A stretch of DNA of 64,000 nt from NCBI GenBank assembly GCA_013122435.1, contig WYDT01000009.1, positions 124,001-188,000 on the forward strand, given 5' to 3'. The translations under genes and the position numbers were made by a program. Below, piece by piece: positions 17,116-30,681 of this stretch; position 1 is the stretch's first letter, and each line of letters starts with the position of its first letter. Origin of the DNA: Chloroflexi bacterium AL-N1. GTDB lineage: Bacteria > Chloroflexota > Chloroflexia > Chloroflexales > Roseiflexaceae. Below the pieces are notes generated by a model. That model had not been told where the DNA came from and ran no database searches. It saw only the letters and a list, made by a program, of their open reading frames with translations.

Positions 17116-18517
17116 TTACTACTACGAAGATAGTGCGAAATAAGATCTGCACATCAAGCCACAACGAGTAGTTCTGAATGTAGTAGAGATCGTCAGCGGT
17201 GCAGAGATGTTGGTGTTCAAAGCCACGCCGATTAACCTGCCACCATCCAGTCATCCCTTGAGGGACAGTAAAACGACTCCACTGCCAGGGTTCATACTCT
17301 TCATTTACAATCATCGGTAGTTCTGGACGTGGTCCCACTAAGCTCATATCACCACGCAACACGTTTACCAATTGCGGTAGTTCATCTAGGCTTGTGCGAC
17401 GCAACCAGCGACCTATGTAGGTGATACGTGGATCGTCCGGTTGTTTGAATGCTAGTTTACCATCTTTACGTCGTACCGCAATTTGCTTCCACTGTTGTTC
17501 GGCATTTTGAACCATGGTACGGAATTTGTACATACGGAAGAGTTGCCCATTTTCTCCCATTCTTTCAGTGCGATAGATTGCCGAACCAGACGAATCCAGG
17601 CGAATAAGGATGGCAATAACAGCCATAAGAGGAGCCAGGATTATGAGCAAGAGGAAACTAACCACGATATCAAAAAGCCTTTTTGCAATGCGTGCCTCTT
17701 CGCTAATTGCTGGAACACGTAAGCCAACAATCGGTAATCCTTCAAGATAGTCAACACTCGCACGCATAACCGCGAAATCAAGAAAGTCTGGTACAAGGCG
17801 AATATGTACGGGTGTGCTTTGGAGTTGACGCACCAGTTTCACCACGCGGGGATGTGCTTCAAGGGGCAGTGCAATAACCATTTCATCAATAGTATGTTCT
17901 TTGATGATTGATGGTGCATCTTCCAGTGTCCCTAAAATAGGCCAGCCATCGATAGAAAGATCCGGTGCAGTATCCTTATCAGTATTTAAAAATCCTACCA
18001 CTGCATCATTCGTAAGCCATTGTCGACTGATAGCACGGGCAATCCGACGTCCAGTATTGCCTGTCCCGGCGACTAGAATACGACTGTGTGTTTGTGTGCG
18101 TTGCCGTTGTTGTGAGACTAGTATACGGATGATGATATAGAACAGCGTCAGGACAATAAGGTCTAAAATGACAAAATAGACGAAATAGAGACGTGAGACA
18201 GAACGGAACGAGAGGTAGAGAGTCCCAGCAAAGGTGAGCGACGAGAGTCCAACAACGGAGACAAGACGCCAGAGGAGGTCGATCAACCGTCCGTTGCGAA
18301 CAAGCTGAGGTATAGAAAAGATAATCAGTAACACAAACCAAATAGCCCCTACAATGGCGAACAAAGGTGCTGGGATGATTTCTGCACCTGGTTCTAGTAT
18401 ACGTCCGAGTGGTAATATCTGGCGAAGTTGCATTGCCAGAACCAACATGGCCTCGGTTAGTAGCAGGCTACCAATGATGACCAAAACATCAAGGTTTGTG
18501 GTCGTCCGTGACTTCAT
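17096..18517 (-). CDS. polyprenyl-phosphate sugar-1-phosphate transferase (WbaP/WcaJ type)
   Basis: 473 residues. Four N-terminal membrane segments, then a CoA-binding/Rossmann-like region ([14 protein letters not shown], about 147-160), then a membrane re-entrant helix (about 283-305). The bacterial sugar transferase catalytic domain has [29 protein letters not shown] and SLVGPRPEL. The enzyme moves a sugar phosphate from a nucleotide sugar to undecaprenyl phosphate, the first membrane step of exopolysaccharide repeat assembly. AGGAG lies upstream of ATG 18517. It is the second gene of the 19773-14460 unit. The sugar is not predictable. Confidence 0.92.
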   Translation of the reverse strand: MKSRTTTNLDVLVIIGSLLLTEAMLVLAMQLRQILPLGRILEPGAEIIPAPLFAIVGAIWFVLLIIFSIPQLVRNGRLIDLLWRLVSVVGLSSLTFAGTLYLSFRSVSRLYFVYFVILDLIVLTLFYIIIRILVSQQRQRTQTHSRILVAGTGNTGRRIARAISRQWLTNDAVVGFLNTDKDTAPDLSIDGWPILGTLEDAPSIIKEHTIDEMVIALPLEAHPRVVKLVRQLQSTPVHIRLVPDFLDFAVMRASVDYLEGLPIVGLRVPAISEEARIAKRLFDIVVSFLLLIILAPLMAVIAILIRLDSSGSAIYRTERMGENGQLFRMYKFRTMVQNAEQQWKQIAVRRKDGKLAFKQPDDPRITYIGRWLRRTSLDELPQLVNVLRGDMSLVGPRPELPMIVNEEYEPWQWSRFTVPQGMTGWWQVNRRGFEHQHLCTADDLYYIQNYSLWLDVQILFRTIFVVVNGQGAY

Positions 18518-18585
18518 AGACTCTTCTTTCTCCTATTCAGCCAATCTATGCGAACGATCGCAGAAAGGTATGGTCAACATACAAA

Positions 18586-19773
18586 CTAGTGTACCTTCCG
18601 CATAGATACCACCTGATCATCATGGATAGATGATGGTGATACAAGACGCTTATATACATTTTCTGTGGCACGAACCATACGATCTGCACCGCCGCGTTCA
18701 AGAAATTGAGCATGACCAGCATGTGCCAGAGATGCGCGCCAATCGGGTCTGCGTATTAACATCAAGGTTGTTTGCGCTAAGGCTTGAGCATCACCGGGTG
18801 GTACAAGCCATCCTGCAATACCTCCCAAAGCATCACGAGAACCCACCACATCAGTCGCAATAATCGGAATGCTCAATGACATGGCTTCTAACAATACCTG
18901 TGGTAATCCTTCATAATTTGAAGTTAGCCAAAATATATCAAAAGTACTCATAATTTCTGCAACATCATCACGATGGCCTAAAAAACAACATGCGTGTGTA
19001 ATTCCTAACCGATCTGCATAATGCTCAGTCGCTTCGATAAGTTCCCCCCCACCACACCAGACGAATCTAGTAGCCGGAAGGTTTCGTAATATATGTGCAG
19101 CGGCTTCCAGAAACATAAACGGATTTTTTTGCTCGGTTAGTCGTGCAACGGTACCAATGATCAGATTGTCATCGGATTGGCCGAGTGTCTGGCGTTGTTG
19201 GTACCGATTATAGTTTGGGGGTGGTGTGATCGGAGTAATTCCATTTTCTATGCAAACTGTACGGTTAGGAGGTGCTACTTTATAACGTTGTAAGACGGCG
19301 TGTTCGCTTGGCGAAACAGCAATAATACAGTCGCTGAAATGGGCGGCAAGTTGCTCAAGCATAAGGTAAAAACGGCGCTTAAGTGGTGAAGAAAGGCCCA
19401 GAAAATATAATCCATTAGGTGTATGTATAGTCTTTGGTGTTCTAACCATACGAGCCGCAAGTCGTCCTAAAAAGCCAGCTTTCGAACTATGTGTGTGAAC
19501 GATATCATAGTTCCCAGATCGAATAATGTGAATCAAACGCAACAACGCATATCCATCCTGATAGAGATGTATCTCACGACTCATTGGTACCAAGCAGACC
19601 GGGATGTTTGCTCGAGAGAGATCGTGTACAAAACGATTGTCACCAAAAGTGTCCCGTCGTGGAGAACAGGCAACAGTTATGTGCACATGCTGGCCATCAA
19701 GTCCACATACTAATTCTTGTACGTGGCGCCGGACACCTGCTGTTGTTGCTTCGACAATATGAAGTACCCGCAT
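18586..19773 (-). CDS. glycosyltransferase, GT4 family
   Basis: 395 residues. The GT-B N-terminal domain starts MRVLHIVEATTAGVRRHVQEL; the donor domain has IGTVARLTEQKNP, FVWCGGGEL, and the family acidic motif YEGLPQVLLEAM with the EX7E spacing. VHTHSSKAGFLGR is common in exopolysaccharide GT4 enzymes. Cytoplasmic; probably adds a sugar to the lipid-linked repeat. First gene of the - strand unit, with its own extended -10 promoter. Confidence 0.9.
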   Translation of the reverse strand: MRVLHIVEATTAGVRRHVQELVCGLDGQHVHITVACSPRRDTFGDNRFVHDLSRANIPVCLVPMSREIHLYQDGYALLRLIHIIRSGNYDIVHTHSSKAGFLGRLAARMVRTPKTIHTPNGLYFLGLSSPLKRRFYLMLEQLAAHFSDCIIAVSPSEHAVLQRYKVAPPNRTVCIENGITPITPPPNYNRYQQRQTLGQSDDNLIIGTVARLTEQKNPFMFLEAAAHILRNLPATRFVWCGGGELIEATEHYADRLGITHACCFLGHRDDVAEIMSTFDIFWLTSNYEGLPQVLLEAMSLSIPIIATDVVGSRDALGGIAGWLVPPGDAQALAQTTLMLIRRPDWRASLAHAGHAQFLERGGADRMVRATENVYKRLVSPSSIHDDQVVSMRKVH

Positions 19774-19847
19774 ATTTTCGTATGCTCAGGCCAGGAGCCA
19801 ATAAGATCAGAATATTGCTCAAGTGGTTTTTGGCTGAGACCGCGCGT

Positions 19848-19856
19848 ATTATAGCA
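19848..19856 (-). promoter_or_regulatory. extended -10 promoter of the GT4/PGT unit
   Basis: TGC followed by a perfect TATAAT on the - strand. The start would be about 68 nt before ATG 19773. No clear -35. Confidence 0.55.
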
Positions 19857-19938
19857 TAGTTCTGAGATTTGCCTGATTGTTGTCAGAATGTGATATATAT
19901 GAAACACCTTTTTGACCTGTACATCATATGAGATCAGC

Positions 19939-19944
19939 TATAAT
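19939..19944 (+). promoter_or_regulatory. possible -10 of the glycoside hydrolase gene
   Basis: Perfect TATAAT, 45 nt before ATG 19989. The nearest -35-like hexamers are TTGACC (19912-19917, spacer 21) and TGTACA (spacer 15), neither ideal. Confidence 0.4.
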
Positions 19945-19988
19945 TAGCATAGTATTAGGATTGTTGCTGTGATGAGATGGTAGAATAA

Positions 19989-21488
19989 ATGAACAACTTG
20001 CGTTCTTGTTTATGGATGGGTATTGTCGCCATATTGATCACCATCACGACGGTATCCGCTGAACCTCAGGCTCCTCCGCCCACACAAGTCTACTTACCAA
20101 TGATTCAAACCCCGCCGCCACCGCCTAACCCTTTTGGCTTTGATCTGCGTACTTACAGCCCTGAAGAGTCGCTTGAATATATTCGGGCGTTTCGTGGTGC
20201 CACCCCTCGTTGGACACGAGCCGGTGATGTCTTTTGGGCCTCGGTTGAACCTGTACGAGGAGCGGGGTATAACTGGGATGCTATCAAACATATCGAGGAA
20301 AATGTACGGCGTCTCCGAGCTGAAGGTATCGAACCAATTGTCATGGTACGGCATACACCGGAGTGGGCGCAAACTATTCCAGGACGTGTGTGTAGTCCCA
20401 TGAAACCAGAATATATTGATGATTTCGCACGATTTATGGAGGCTTTAACGGCTCGCTATGCCGATGGGCCGCTCGAGATTGACTACTGGGAAATATGGAA
20501 TGAACCCGACTATGCTGCGGATCAAATATATGATATTCAAGGAGTAGGGTGTTGGGCCAATCCCTCTGTGCCTGATAAGGGTGGTGCATACTATGGTGAG
20601 GTGCTCAAGCGCATTTATCCTGGGATTAAGCAGGCCAATCCACGGGCAGTGATTTTAGCTGGTGCGCTGGCATACTTTTGGCCTGATGATGAGGTGAGCC
20701 GTCCATTTTTGCGAGGTATGCTCGAATCTGGTGCAGGTAATTCATTTGATATGTTGAGCTATCATGCGTATGGGGCAGGTAGTTCATCAGATTTGTTAGT
20801 GCTCAAGACCTTTCGTATCCGTGAGTTACTGGCCGAATATGGCTTAGAGGATAAGCCACTTTTTGCGACGGAAATTGCAGCAACTTGTGCCTCAAATGAT
20901 AAGACGAGTTGCACTCCCGATTTTGATCACTGGTGGACATACAGCCAGGCAAACTATGCTGCTCGTATTTATGCTGAAGTGATGGCACTCGGGATTGAAG
21001 GAGCATTGTGGTATACATTTGTAAGTGAGGAGCCTGGTTTTGCTTACAGCCATTTAATTGATAGAGATGAACAGACATTAACTCCACGACCATCGTACTA
21101 TGCCTTCCGGAATTCGGCACGTTTGCTGCTTGGGGCTGAGTATGATGGGACACCGGTAACTATTCCACCGCCTGAACAGGCGAGTGAGGTGCAAATACGT
21201 ACATTTTACAAGCCCGATAGTTTGTTGCATGTGGTGTGGGTTCCTGAATTGCAAGGAAATTTCCCACCACTATACAATATCACTATTGAGTCGCATCAGA
21301 CGGCGATCTGTACCCATAAACTTGATCAAAATCGACCGCAGATTTATCCTTGCCATGTAGATCGTGGTGTTGGTGTGGTGCCGATAGTTGTAAATGAGCT
21401 ACCACGCTATGTAGAGATTTTTGATCATCAAAACACTGAACAGGCGCTTCAAATAGTTGCAGAACGGGTGTTAGCCGGTATTCCTTAG
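19989..21488 (+). CDS. secreted GH-A clan glycoside hydrolase (GH39/GH5-like)
   Basis: 499 residues. A signal peptide (about 1-24, cleavage near VSA-EP) and a proline-rich spacer precede a TIM-barrel domain. The acid/base glutamate is E172 in WEIWNEPD and the likely nucleophile E295 in LFATEIAA, the clan GH-A spacing. A C-terminal sandwich (about 375-499) follows. It is the only + strand gene inside the polysaccharide locus and could trim or release the polymer outside the cell (inference). The stop overlaps the stop of the convergent epimerase gene by 3 nt. The ribosome-binding site is weak. Confidence 0.8.
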   Translation: MNNLRSCLWMGIVAILITITTVSAEPQAPPPTQVYLPMIQTPPPPPNPFGFDLRTYSPEESLEYIRAFRGATPRWTRAGDVFWASVEPVRGAGYNWDAIKHIEENVRRLRAEGIEPIVMVRHTPEWAQTIPGRVCSPMKPEYIDDFARFMEALTARYADGPLEIDYWEIWNEPDYAADQIYDIQGVGCWANPSVPDKGGAYYGEVLKRIYPGIKQANPRAVILAGALAYFWPDDEVSRPFLRGMLESGAGNSFDMLSYHAYGAGSSSDLLVLKTFRIRELLAEYGLEDKPLFATEIAATCASNDKTSCTPDFDHWWTYSQANYAARIYAEVMALGIEGALWYTFVSEEPGFAYSHLIDRDEQTLTPRPSYYAFRNSARLLLGAEYDGTPVTIPPPEQASEVQIRTFYKPDSLLHVVWVPELQGNFPPLYNITIESHQTAICTHKLDQNRPQIYPCHVDRGVGVVPIVVNELPRYVEIFDHQNTEQALQIVAERVLAGIP

Positions 21489-22438
21489 CTATTGTGTCGT
21501 TGCTGCCATTCATTGGACCAAGTGACAGCCTGGCGAATACCCTCCTCAAGAGAGGTCTGTGGCTGATAGTCAAGCAGTTCCTGTGCCCGACTGATATCAG
21601 CAATATAGTGAGTGACTTCGCCAACACGTTTTGATGGCTCGACTTTGATCTGTGATGGTACACCAAGTGCCGCCGCAATATATTCCGCCATACGAACCAG
21701 ACTATTTCCCTGGCCATACGCAAGATTGATCGTCTGATTGGACACTTGCTTGACAAGCAATCGTTCGATACCTGCAACAATACCACTTACACAATCATCG
21801 ATATAGGTAAAGTCAAGGGTTTTTTCTTTGCCAAAGACGGTAACGGGTTTGTTTTCACTCATGGTGCGAATAAAGAGAGGAATAACCCGCTCCATACGCT
21901 CAATATCGTTATCGTAGCGACCATACACATTTGAGAAGCGAAATACCAGATATTGTACTCCGTAACAGCGTGCGTACGAGTACACAAGCGCTTCACCTGC
22001 GACCTTACTTGCCGAATAGGGGCTTTCAGTGAACGAAAAGTCGGCTTGCTGTTCTTCGGTGATGTAGCGATGAATATCCCCATACACTTCACGAGAAGAA
22101 GCAAAAATGAGAGGAAGCTGATTGTGGCGACAATATTCAAGAACGTTAAATGTGAGCGTAATGTTTTCCATAGCTCGATGCGGATACTGTACCAGTTCAT
22201 GGACTTTTGCATTCGCGGCCAGATGCACCACGATGTCGCACTTGGGGTAAGGAACGCGTCCAATGCCGTGTGTAAAGTCGCGGTAGGGTGCAGAGAGATC
22301 TTGCAAAAGGGTGGTAATTCGATCAGTCCAAGTATTCACCCGCCAGTCTACACCAAAGACCTCGTACCCATTATCAAGCAGGTGTAGTGCAAGATTGGTA
22401 CCAATTTGGCCACTCGATCCGGTGATGAGTACGCGCAT
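21485..22438 (-). CDS. NAD-dependent epimerase/dehydratase (nucleotide-sugar SDR)
   Basis: 317 residues; AAGGAGGAT precedes ATG 22438. Extended SDR with GSSGQIGTN near the N-terminus, the catalytic YxxxK in SPYSASK, and RFSNVYGRYD in the sugar-binding half, as in UDP-glucose 4-epimerase and UDP-glucuronate decarboxylase relatives. Substrate not assignable. Last gene of the 26635-21485 unit; only 2 nt separate it from the upstream GT2 stop. Confidence 0.85.
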   Translation of the reverse strand: MRVLITGSSGQIGTNLALHLLDNGYEVFGVDWRVNTWTDRITTLLQDLSAPYRDFTHGIGRVPYPKCDIVVHLAANAKVHELVQYPHRAMENITLTFNVLEYCRHNQLPLIFASSREVYGDIHRYITEEQQADFSFTESPYSASKVAGEALVYSYARCYGVQYLVFRFSNVYGRYDNDIERMERVIPLFIRTMSENKPVTVFGKEKTLDFTYIDDCVSGIVAGIERLLVKQVSNQTINLAYGQGNSLVRMAEYIAAALGVPSQIKVEPSKRVGEVTHYIADISRAQELLDYQPQTSLEEGIRQAVTWSNEWQQRHNS

Positions 22439-22440
22439 AA

Positions 22441-23400
22441 TTATCCTCCTTGACTTAATCTGACATAGCGGGCCATTCGTCGGGCATAGCCTTGTTGTCT
22501 TGCTGAGAGACGGTTGAATACTTCACGGAGCGCAGTTTTGGGTAGTAATTGGGGACGATATTGTGCGATGAGAAACATGTATTCGGTAAAAGCCCATAAC
22601 CAGTGACGAGGCGATCGGAAGATGCCTTTACGCATAAAGGTTGGTGAACATACTCGGTATGCCCACGTGATAAATCCGGGTTCGTACATGTTAGGATGAT
22701 TCAGGATAATTTGTGCACGTAAGCCTAAATGCTTTCGATGGCTGGTGGTTAACATGCTATTGTTGGCACGGCGATAACAAAAAAGCGGTTGGGCGACCCG
22801 CTTACCATACCACCCTGCTTCTGCAAGACTCAACCAGAAATCCCAATCGGCCATCCCGGACATATCACGAAAACCACCTACCTGTTCCCACGCTTTCTTG
22901 CGGAACAGTGCGGTGACGTTCATTTGGTTATCGAATCGTAGTTTTTGTATATCATACTCACCGCCCGACCAGGTGTTGGTTTCTGCCCCAAACATTTGTA
23001 CACTGGTGTACACGACACCCAGATGGGAATCTTCTTCAAGGACTACAACAGTTTGTTCAAGCATGGTTGGTTTGATAAGGTCATCTGCATCAAGTGGCAG
23101 AATGTAGGTACCACGCGCGATCCGAATACCAGCATTGCGTGTTGGCCCTAATCCCTGATTGGGATGACTCAACAAGCATATGGGAAAATTGTCGTAGGTT
23201 TGGAGTAATTGTTCCGCAATATGAACTGAGTCGTCGGTGCTGCCATCATCAACGATAATGATCTCCCAATTGCAGTAGGTTTGCACAACCACACTGCTGA
23301 TGGCTTCAGGAAGATACTGACCATGGTTGTAGCACGGAACAATGATGCTCACGTGCGGAGTAGCCTTGTTGTATGCTGTCGTATAGCGCGTGTATGTCAT
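22441..23400 (-). CDS. glycosyltransferase, GT2 family
   Basis: 319 residues. GT-A fold: VSIIVPCYNHGQYL, the nucleotide-binding VDDGSTDDS and the metal-binding LDADD, then GMADWDFWL as the acceptor/catalytic ED-like region. No membrane segment. Cytoplasmic, uses a nucleotide sugar. Follows the GT2-GT4 fusion gene by 8 nt, so it is within the same unit. Confidence 0.9.
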   Translation of the reverse strand: MTYTRYTTAYNKATPHVSIIVPCYNHGQYLPEAISSVVVQTYCNWEIIIVDDGSTDDSVHIAEQLLQTYDNFPICLLSHPNQGLGPTRNAGIRIARGTYILPLDADDLIKPTMLEQTVVVLEEDSHLGVVYTSVQMFGAETNTWSGGEYDIQKLRFDNQMNVTALFRKKAWEQVGGFRDMSGMADWDFWLSLAEAGWYGKRVAQPLFCYRRANNSMLTTSHRKHLGLRAQIILNHPNMYEPGFITWAYRVCSPTFMRKGIFRSPRHWLWAFTEYMFLIAQYRPQLLPKTALREVFNRLSARQQGYARRMARYVRLSQGG

Positions 23401-23408
23401 GAAGTGGC

Positions 23409-26665
<3,257 letters not shown>

Positions 26666-26702
26666 TTATATGGCTATCTGGGAATTCGTTTTCTCGAAAG
26701 GC

Positions 26703-26730
26703 ATTATACCATTACAGAGATTCTCTTAAA
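26703..26730 (-). promoter_or_regulatory. promoter of the fcl unit
   Basis: On the - strand: TTTAAG (26730-26725), 16-bp spacer, extended TGG and perfect TATAAT (26708-26703). Leader of about 61 nt to ATG 26635. It lies in the gap after the upstream GT4 stop. Confidence 0.55.
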
Positions 26731-26742
26731 CAGCGTTCTTCA

Positions 26743-28095
26743 TCAGGTACTCTGTTGGCGACGTTTGCGTAAGTTCTCGCCAAGCGGTACGAGCCACCAG
26801 GCCCCCTTGTTGACCATTTGCCAGTACAGGATACGTAGCTGTTGTTGTCGCGAAACACTGGTTAATTGATGGCCAGTCAGCTCGGCTGCATCGTTCTTTG
26901 CAACGGTAATGGCCTGGCGGACTGCTGCTCGAACGTCATTCGTTGTATACGTTTTATGTGTCTTCTGGTGATGCAATGTCTGGGCCTGGAGCAATAGTTC
27001 GTGCATGCGCTGCCCCATATCCTTGAGCTGAAAGTGGTTGATAATACGCTGGCGCGCCTGCTGCCCCATTTTCTGTCGTTGTATGGGATTTTGGATCAGT
27101 TGTATGAGCGTCTCGATGTATGTTTTACGTTCGTTGGTTTGACGTGCAACCAGCACACCGCACTCAGGTGTGACGAGTTCCGATTGGCCACCAACATCTG
27201 CACTCACTGGTACGACCTCCATAGCCATAGCTTCGTAGATGCTGAGCGCAATGCCTTCCATTTCTGAGGGAAGAAAAAAGATATCGCTCAGTGCCAGGAG
27301 TTCTCGAATACGTTGGTTCGAGACGGCACCAAGCATGAGAATGCGCTTTTCCAAACCATGCCAACGAACGAAATTGTGCATGTAGCTGGCAAACAAGCCA
27401 TCTCCAGCGACTACAAAGTAGACGTTATAGGAACGTTTGCTGACCTCATGCATCACATCCATCGTCAGCCACGGTTGTTTTTGCCGATCTAACCGGGCGG
27501 CATAAAGGACCACAGTAGCGTTGTTGGTGATATCTAACGTATGACGTAGTGTTCGCCGATCAAAGCACTTTGGATTGTATTCATGAGGATCAATGTTTGT
27601 CGTGCAAACTTCGATATGGTCAGTTTTATCGCTGTGTTGTTCCATCCAGCATTTCAGGTGATTTGAAGAGACGATCTGCATATCGAGTGCGTGTGCATAA
27701 TCGAGACTGAGACGAGGGTAGCCGCCCTGTCGCCAGTTGGGCAGTTCGATGTGGTTGTAATCGACAAAGGGTAGGTGTGGGAGATTGGCCCGTAGGTATG
27801 GCAGAAGATGATAGGCGGTGCTGCTGTGCGATATCAGCACACAATCAAATGGTTGCGATTGTGCAACGTGCAGCAGGCGTGCTGGCTGTTCTTCGGGTGG
27901 ATACTGGGCCAGATCGATAAGCGCCTCGCTAAGTGGTTCAAAGGAGGCGTGCCATTCGTGTTCCACTGGTAGCGTTGTCACGATAGTGATGTGCCAGCCC
28001 AATGTACGAAGGCAGGTTATCATATCGAGGTTAAACTTATCTGCACCACCGAGATTCAGCCAGGGGTAGATACAGAGAAGATGGTGTGATCTCAT
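26743..28095 (-). CDS. glycosyltransferase, GT4 family (paralogue of the fused GT4 domain)
   Basis: 450 residues. MRSHHLLCIYPWLNLGGADKF, LYAARLDRQKQPWL, and LPSEMEGIALSIYEAMAME with the EX7E motif. Long stretches match the C-terminal half of the protein at 23409-25670, for example AYHLLPYLRA, VDYNHIE, QIVSSNHL, VCTTNIDP and LVTPECGVL, so the two share a recent ancestor. A C-terminal helical tail is also shared. Its ATG overlaps the upstream stop as ATGA. Confidence 0.9.
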   Translation of the reverse strand: MRSHHLLCIYPWLNLGGADKFNLDMITCLRTLGWHITIVTTLPVEHEWHASFEPLSEALIDLAQYPPEEQPARLLHVAQSQPFDCVLISHSSTAYHLLPYLRANLPHLPFVDYNHIELPNWRQGGYPRLSLDYAHALDMQIVSSNHLKCWMEQHSDKTDHIEVCTTNIDPHEYNPKCFDRRTLRHTLDITNNATVVLYAARLDRQKQPWLTMDVMHEVSKRSYNVYFVVAGDGLFASYMHNFVRWHGLEKRILMLGAVSNQRIRELLALSDIFFLPSEMEGIALSIYEAMAMEVVPVSADVGGQSELVTPECGVLVARQTNERKTYIETLIQLIQNPIQRQKMGQQARQRIINHFQLKDMGQRMHELLLQAQTLHHQKTHKTYTTNDVRAAVRQAITVAKNDAAELTGHQLTSVSRQQQLRILYWQMVNKGAWWLVPLGENLRKRRQQST

Positions 28096-29264
28096 TTGAC
28101 TACCTCAGAAATGATAGCAGCAAAATTCTCTGCACGTACTCTTGTTGTGTGGTATGAGAGCACGTTCTCATATGCTGCTATTCCAAGAGTCTGGCGTACT
28201 TGTACATTATTGATGAGATACGTTAAACTTTCAACCCATTCGTCAATTGTCATAGCCAACATCCCGGTAGCACCATGAGAGATTATGTGATGATATGGAT
28301 CGAGTCTCGAAGCAATGGTTGGAACCTTTACAATGGCAGCCTCAAGATATTTAATTCCACTTTTGGATCGACGGTAGGGATTGTCAACAAGTGGTGCGAT
28401 ATTGATATCAACCTGAGCGATGTGTTTGGGTAGATCTTGCCAACCTACAGTGTCATATTGTTCAATACGTGATGCATATGATGGATGCGACAGAGGCCCC
28501 ATTAGTGTGACATCACCATAAATACGCAGTATAGTGTGTGGATATGTGTCCAATATCATGCAAAGTGCGGGGCCAATACTGGCAAGGTCCTCATTATGGA
28601 CCTGGGCATAACCACTAAAATATCCAATAATGATGGCATTATTACGAGAATACTGTTTTGTTGGTGTCTGTTGTGCAAGGTAGAGCATTGTTTCTGATAG
28701 TGCATTATTGTTAACATAGGCAGGTTGTTTGAAAGTGTAGCGGGCCTGTTGAGCCAGATAGGAGGTAGAAAAGATGAAAGCATCAGCCCAATGCATCATA
28801 GTGCGAATGCGTTGATTGTTTTGTATGATTTCTGCCACTGTTTTCGAACTATAGTGATTATCTAAAAAATTATATTCACGTTCTTTTGCGTTCCACACTA
28901 AATCATCACTATCAAAAACAATAGGGATATGTCGAAGTTTTGCAGCAATGCAGAGCGGAAGGGTACGTGAGATTAAAGCCAGACGATATATATACAGTAC
29001 ATCGCACTCCATCAGATTATACGCGTCGTGGAGTGCATCAAACGCCACTCCCTTTGCGATAAATCCGGCAATATGTGCTTGTTCTATATGATGGTGAACA
29101 CGATAACGCGTTGCTGCTCCCAGTTCAGGATACACAAAATGGATACGTACAGGGGTATCAAGCTGACGAGGGACAAATGGTTTCATAAGCTGAGGAAGGG
29201 TTTGCACAATTTCCAATCCACGTACACCCTTTCGATAAAGTTGTTTTGAGAGATATTGAGACAT
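28092..29264 (-). CDS. glycosyltransferase, GT4-like
   Basis: 390 residues, GT-B fold. N-terminal half: RIHFVYPELGAATRYRVHHH, YIYRLAL, VFDSDDLVWN. C-terminal half: GYFSGYAQVHNED, LRIYGDVTLMGPL, NIAPLVDNPYRRSKSGIKYLEAA, the donor-site region. This matches GT4-type enzymes common in cell-surface clusters. No ribosome-binding site is clear before ATG 29264. A direct repeat CTACTTATTG lies 38 bp upstream at 29302-29321. Confidence 0.8.
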   Translation of the reverse strand: MSQYLSKQLYRKGVRGLEIVQTLPQLMKPFVPRQLDTPVRIHFVYPELGAATRYRVHHHIEQAHIAGFIAKGVAFDALHDAYNLMECDVLYIYRLALISRTLPLCIAAKLRHIPIVFDSDDLVWNAKEREYNFLDNHYSSKTVAEIIQNNQRIRTMMHWADAFIFSTSYLAQQARYTFKQPAYVNNNALSETMLYLAQQTPTKQYSRNNAIIIGYFSGYAQVHNEDLASIGPALCMILDTYPHTILRIYGDVTLMGPLSHPSYASRIEQYDTVGWQDLPKHIAQVDINIAPLVDNPYRRSKSGIKYLEAAIVKVPTIASRLDPYHHIISHGATGMLAMTIDEWVESLTYLINNVQVRQTLGIAAYENVLSYHTTRVRAENFAAIISEVVK

Positions 29265-29340
29265 AACAAACTTTACAAACTATGAATGAATAGAGATATC
29301 ACTACTTATTGCTACTTATTGATTTCATTAGCATGTACAA

Positions 29341-30681
29341 CTATATATCTTTGGGATTACATATATAGTTGTAAATACGAGCTATTTGTTCGTCCCAATC
29401 GGTATATTGATTGTTGATTAGGTGATGTGCTGTGGTCGTGATACGTTGACGCAGCGAATTGTCTTCAAGTGCGTGTGTAATTGTTTCAGCAATACATGTA
29501 GCACTGGATGGTGTAAGGAGGCAGTTCTCCTCGTTTTTCAGAAACCAGATATTGGCTTGATTCACGTTTGACACAACCAGACAACCACTGGCCATTAACT
29601 CAAAAGGTAAGTAAGAGGGATGACGGGTAAACATCATCACCAATCCAACATCGCAGGTGCGATAGAGTTGGGCTGTTTCCTCATATGAGAGCAAACCTCT
29701 GTTCTCAACAATGCCCTGTAATCCAACATCTTTGGGTTGCCAGTGTTGTCCCGCAGAGATAATTTGAATACGGTTGCCAAAGTGGTGTTTGAGTCTTCGC
29801 ATTGCAGTAGCACCAAGTTCAAAGCCATTTCTTGGATAGTCAGGTCGCGCATAAAAAAAGACTCGATAGGGCATAGTTTCGTGTATGGGCGTAAGATTGT
29901 CGGTTTGAGGGTGAAAAAGATGGGTGTCAACGCAGGGATGAAAGGCAAGTGCACGTCCTTCATAATCTCGTTCATAAGTCTGTTGAAGTGTGGTTGTGTT
30001 AGTAAGACCATAGAACCCAAAGCGATACGTAGCCTCTGCCTGTGCACTTATTGATCCAGCAGGAAAAAAGAGTGGTTCAAAATCTTGTATAAAATAACAC
30101 TTGCGTTTTGTGTTATTAAACCTCAGGGTTGGGTAGGCTGTGGTCCAGGCGGATGCAATACAAACATCTGCTGGTGGAATATCGGTATAATGATCGGTGG
30201 TGTTGGTAATGACAACGTGTGCCTTGCTTAATGCAGGAAACGCTTGACAGATTCGCTCAAGGTAGTGTGTTGCTGTCATCTCGGTCGAGTCAGTTACGAT
30301 GACAAATGTGTTCTGTACAGCATACGTGGTAGCAAAACCAGCCGCAAAGCGCAAAATGGTGTAAATACCACCATAATGAGCATGTTCAAAAGGAGGGAGA
30401 AACCAATGTACCTGTTTAACATCAACGATTCCTGTATAAGACGTCACGAGGTTATTCTGCTGCAGATCATTGTGTGAGAAGTCATACTTTTGGGCAAGGG
30501 TAAAAGCTTGAGAAGTATACGTTTCTGTACGAGTAAAACGATGGATTTTAGATGGAAAAACTTTTTGCCAAACTTTTTGGTAGACACCTTTCCATCCCTC
30601 ATGAACCAGAATGTGTCGAGTGCGCTGTATGAGCTTTCGTATGACGTGTGTATGTTGATGCATTGATACATATCTGTTCAT
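29341..30681 (-). CDS. WsaF-like rhamnosyltransferase (GT4-related)
   Basis: 446 residues. VHWFLPPFEHAHYGGIYTILRFA and KRKCYFIQDFEPLFFPAGS are the hallmark blocks of WsaF-type glycosyltransferases, which in Geobacillus transfer L-rhamnose in S-layer glycan synthesis. The donor half has FFYARPDYPRNGFELG, ENRGLLSYEETAQLYRTCDVGLV and PFELMASGC. Its ATG overlaps the upstream stop as ATGA. Cytoplasmic. Donor sugar in this organism is inferred. Confidence 0.82.
   Translation of the reverse strand: MNRYVSMHQHTHVIRKLIQRTRHILVHEGWKGVYQKVWQKVFPSKIHRFTRTETYTSQAFTLAQKYDFSHNDLQQNNLVTSYTGIVDVKQVHWFLPPFEHAHYGGIYTILRFAAGFATTYAVQNTFVIVTDSTEMTATHYLERICQAFPALSKAHVVITNTTDHYTDIPPADVCIASAWTTAYPTLRFNNTKRKCYFIQDFEPLFFPAGSISAQAEATYRFGFYGLTNTTTLQQTYERDYEGRALAFHPCVDTHLFHPQTDNLTPIHETMPYRVFFYARPDYPRNGFELGATAMRRLKHHFGNRIQIISAGQHWQPKDVGLQGIVENRGLLSYEETAQLYRTCDVGLVMMFTRHPSYLPFELMASGCLVVSNVNQANIWFLKNEENCLLTPSSATCIAETITHALEDNSLRQRITTTAHHLINNQYTDWDEQIARIYNYICNPKDI

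Noticed and set aside
29302..29321. Tandem CTACTTATTG repeat upstream of a GT4 gene
   Set aside because: Only two 10-bp copies in AT-rich DNA; too little to call an element.
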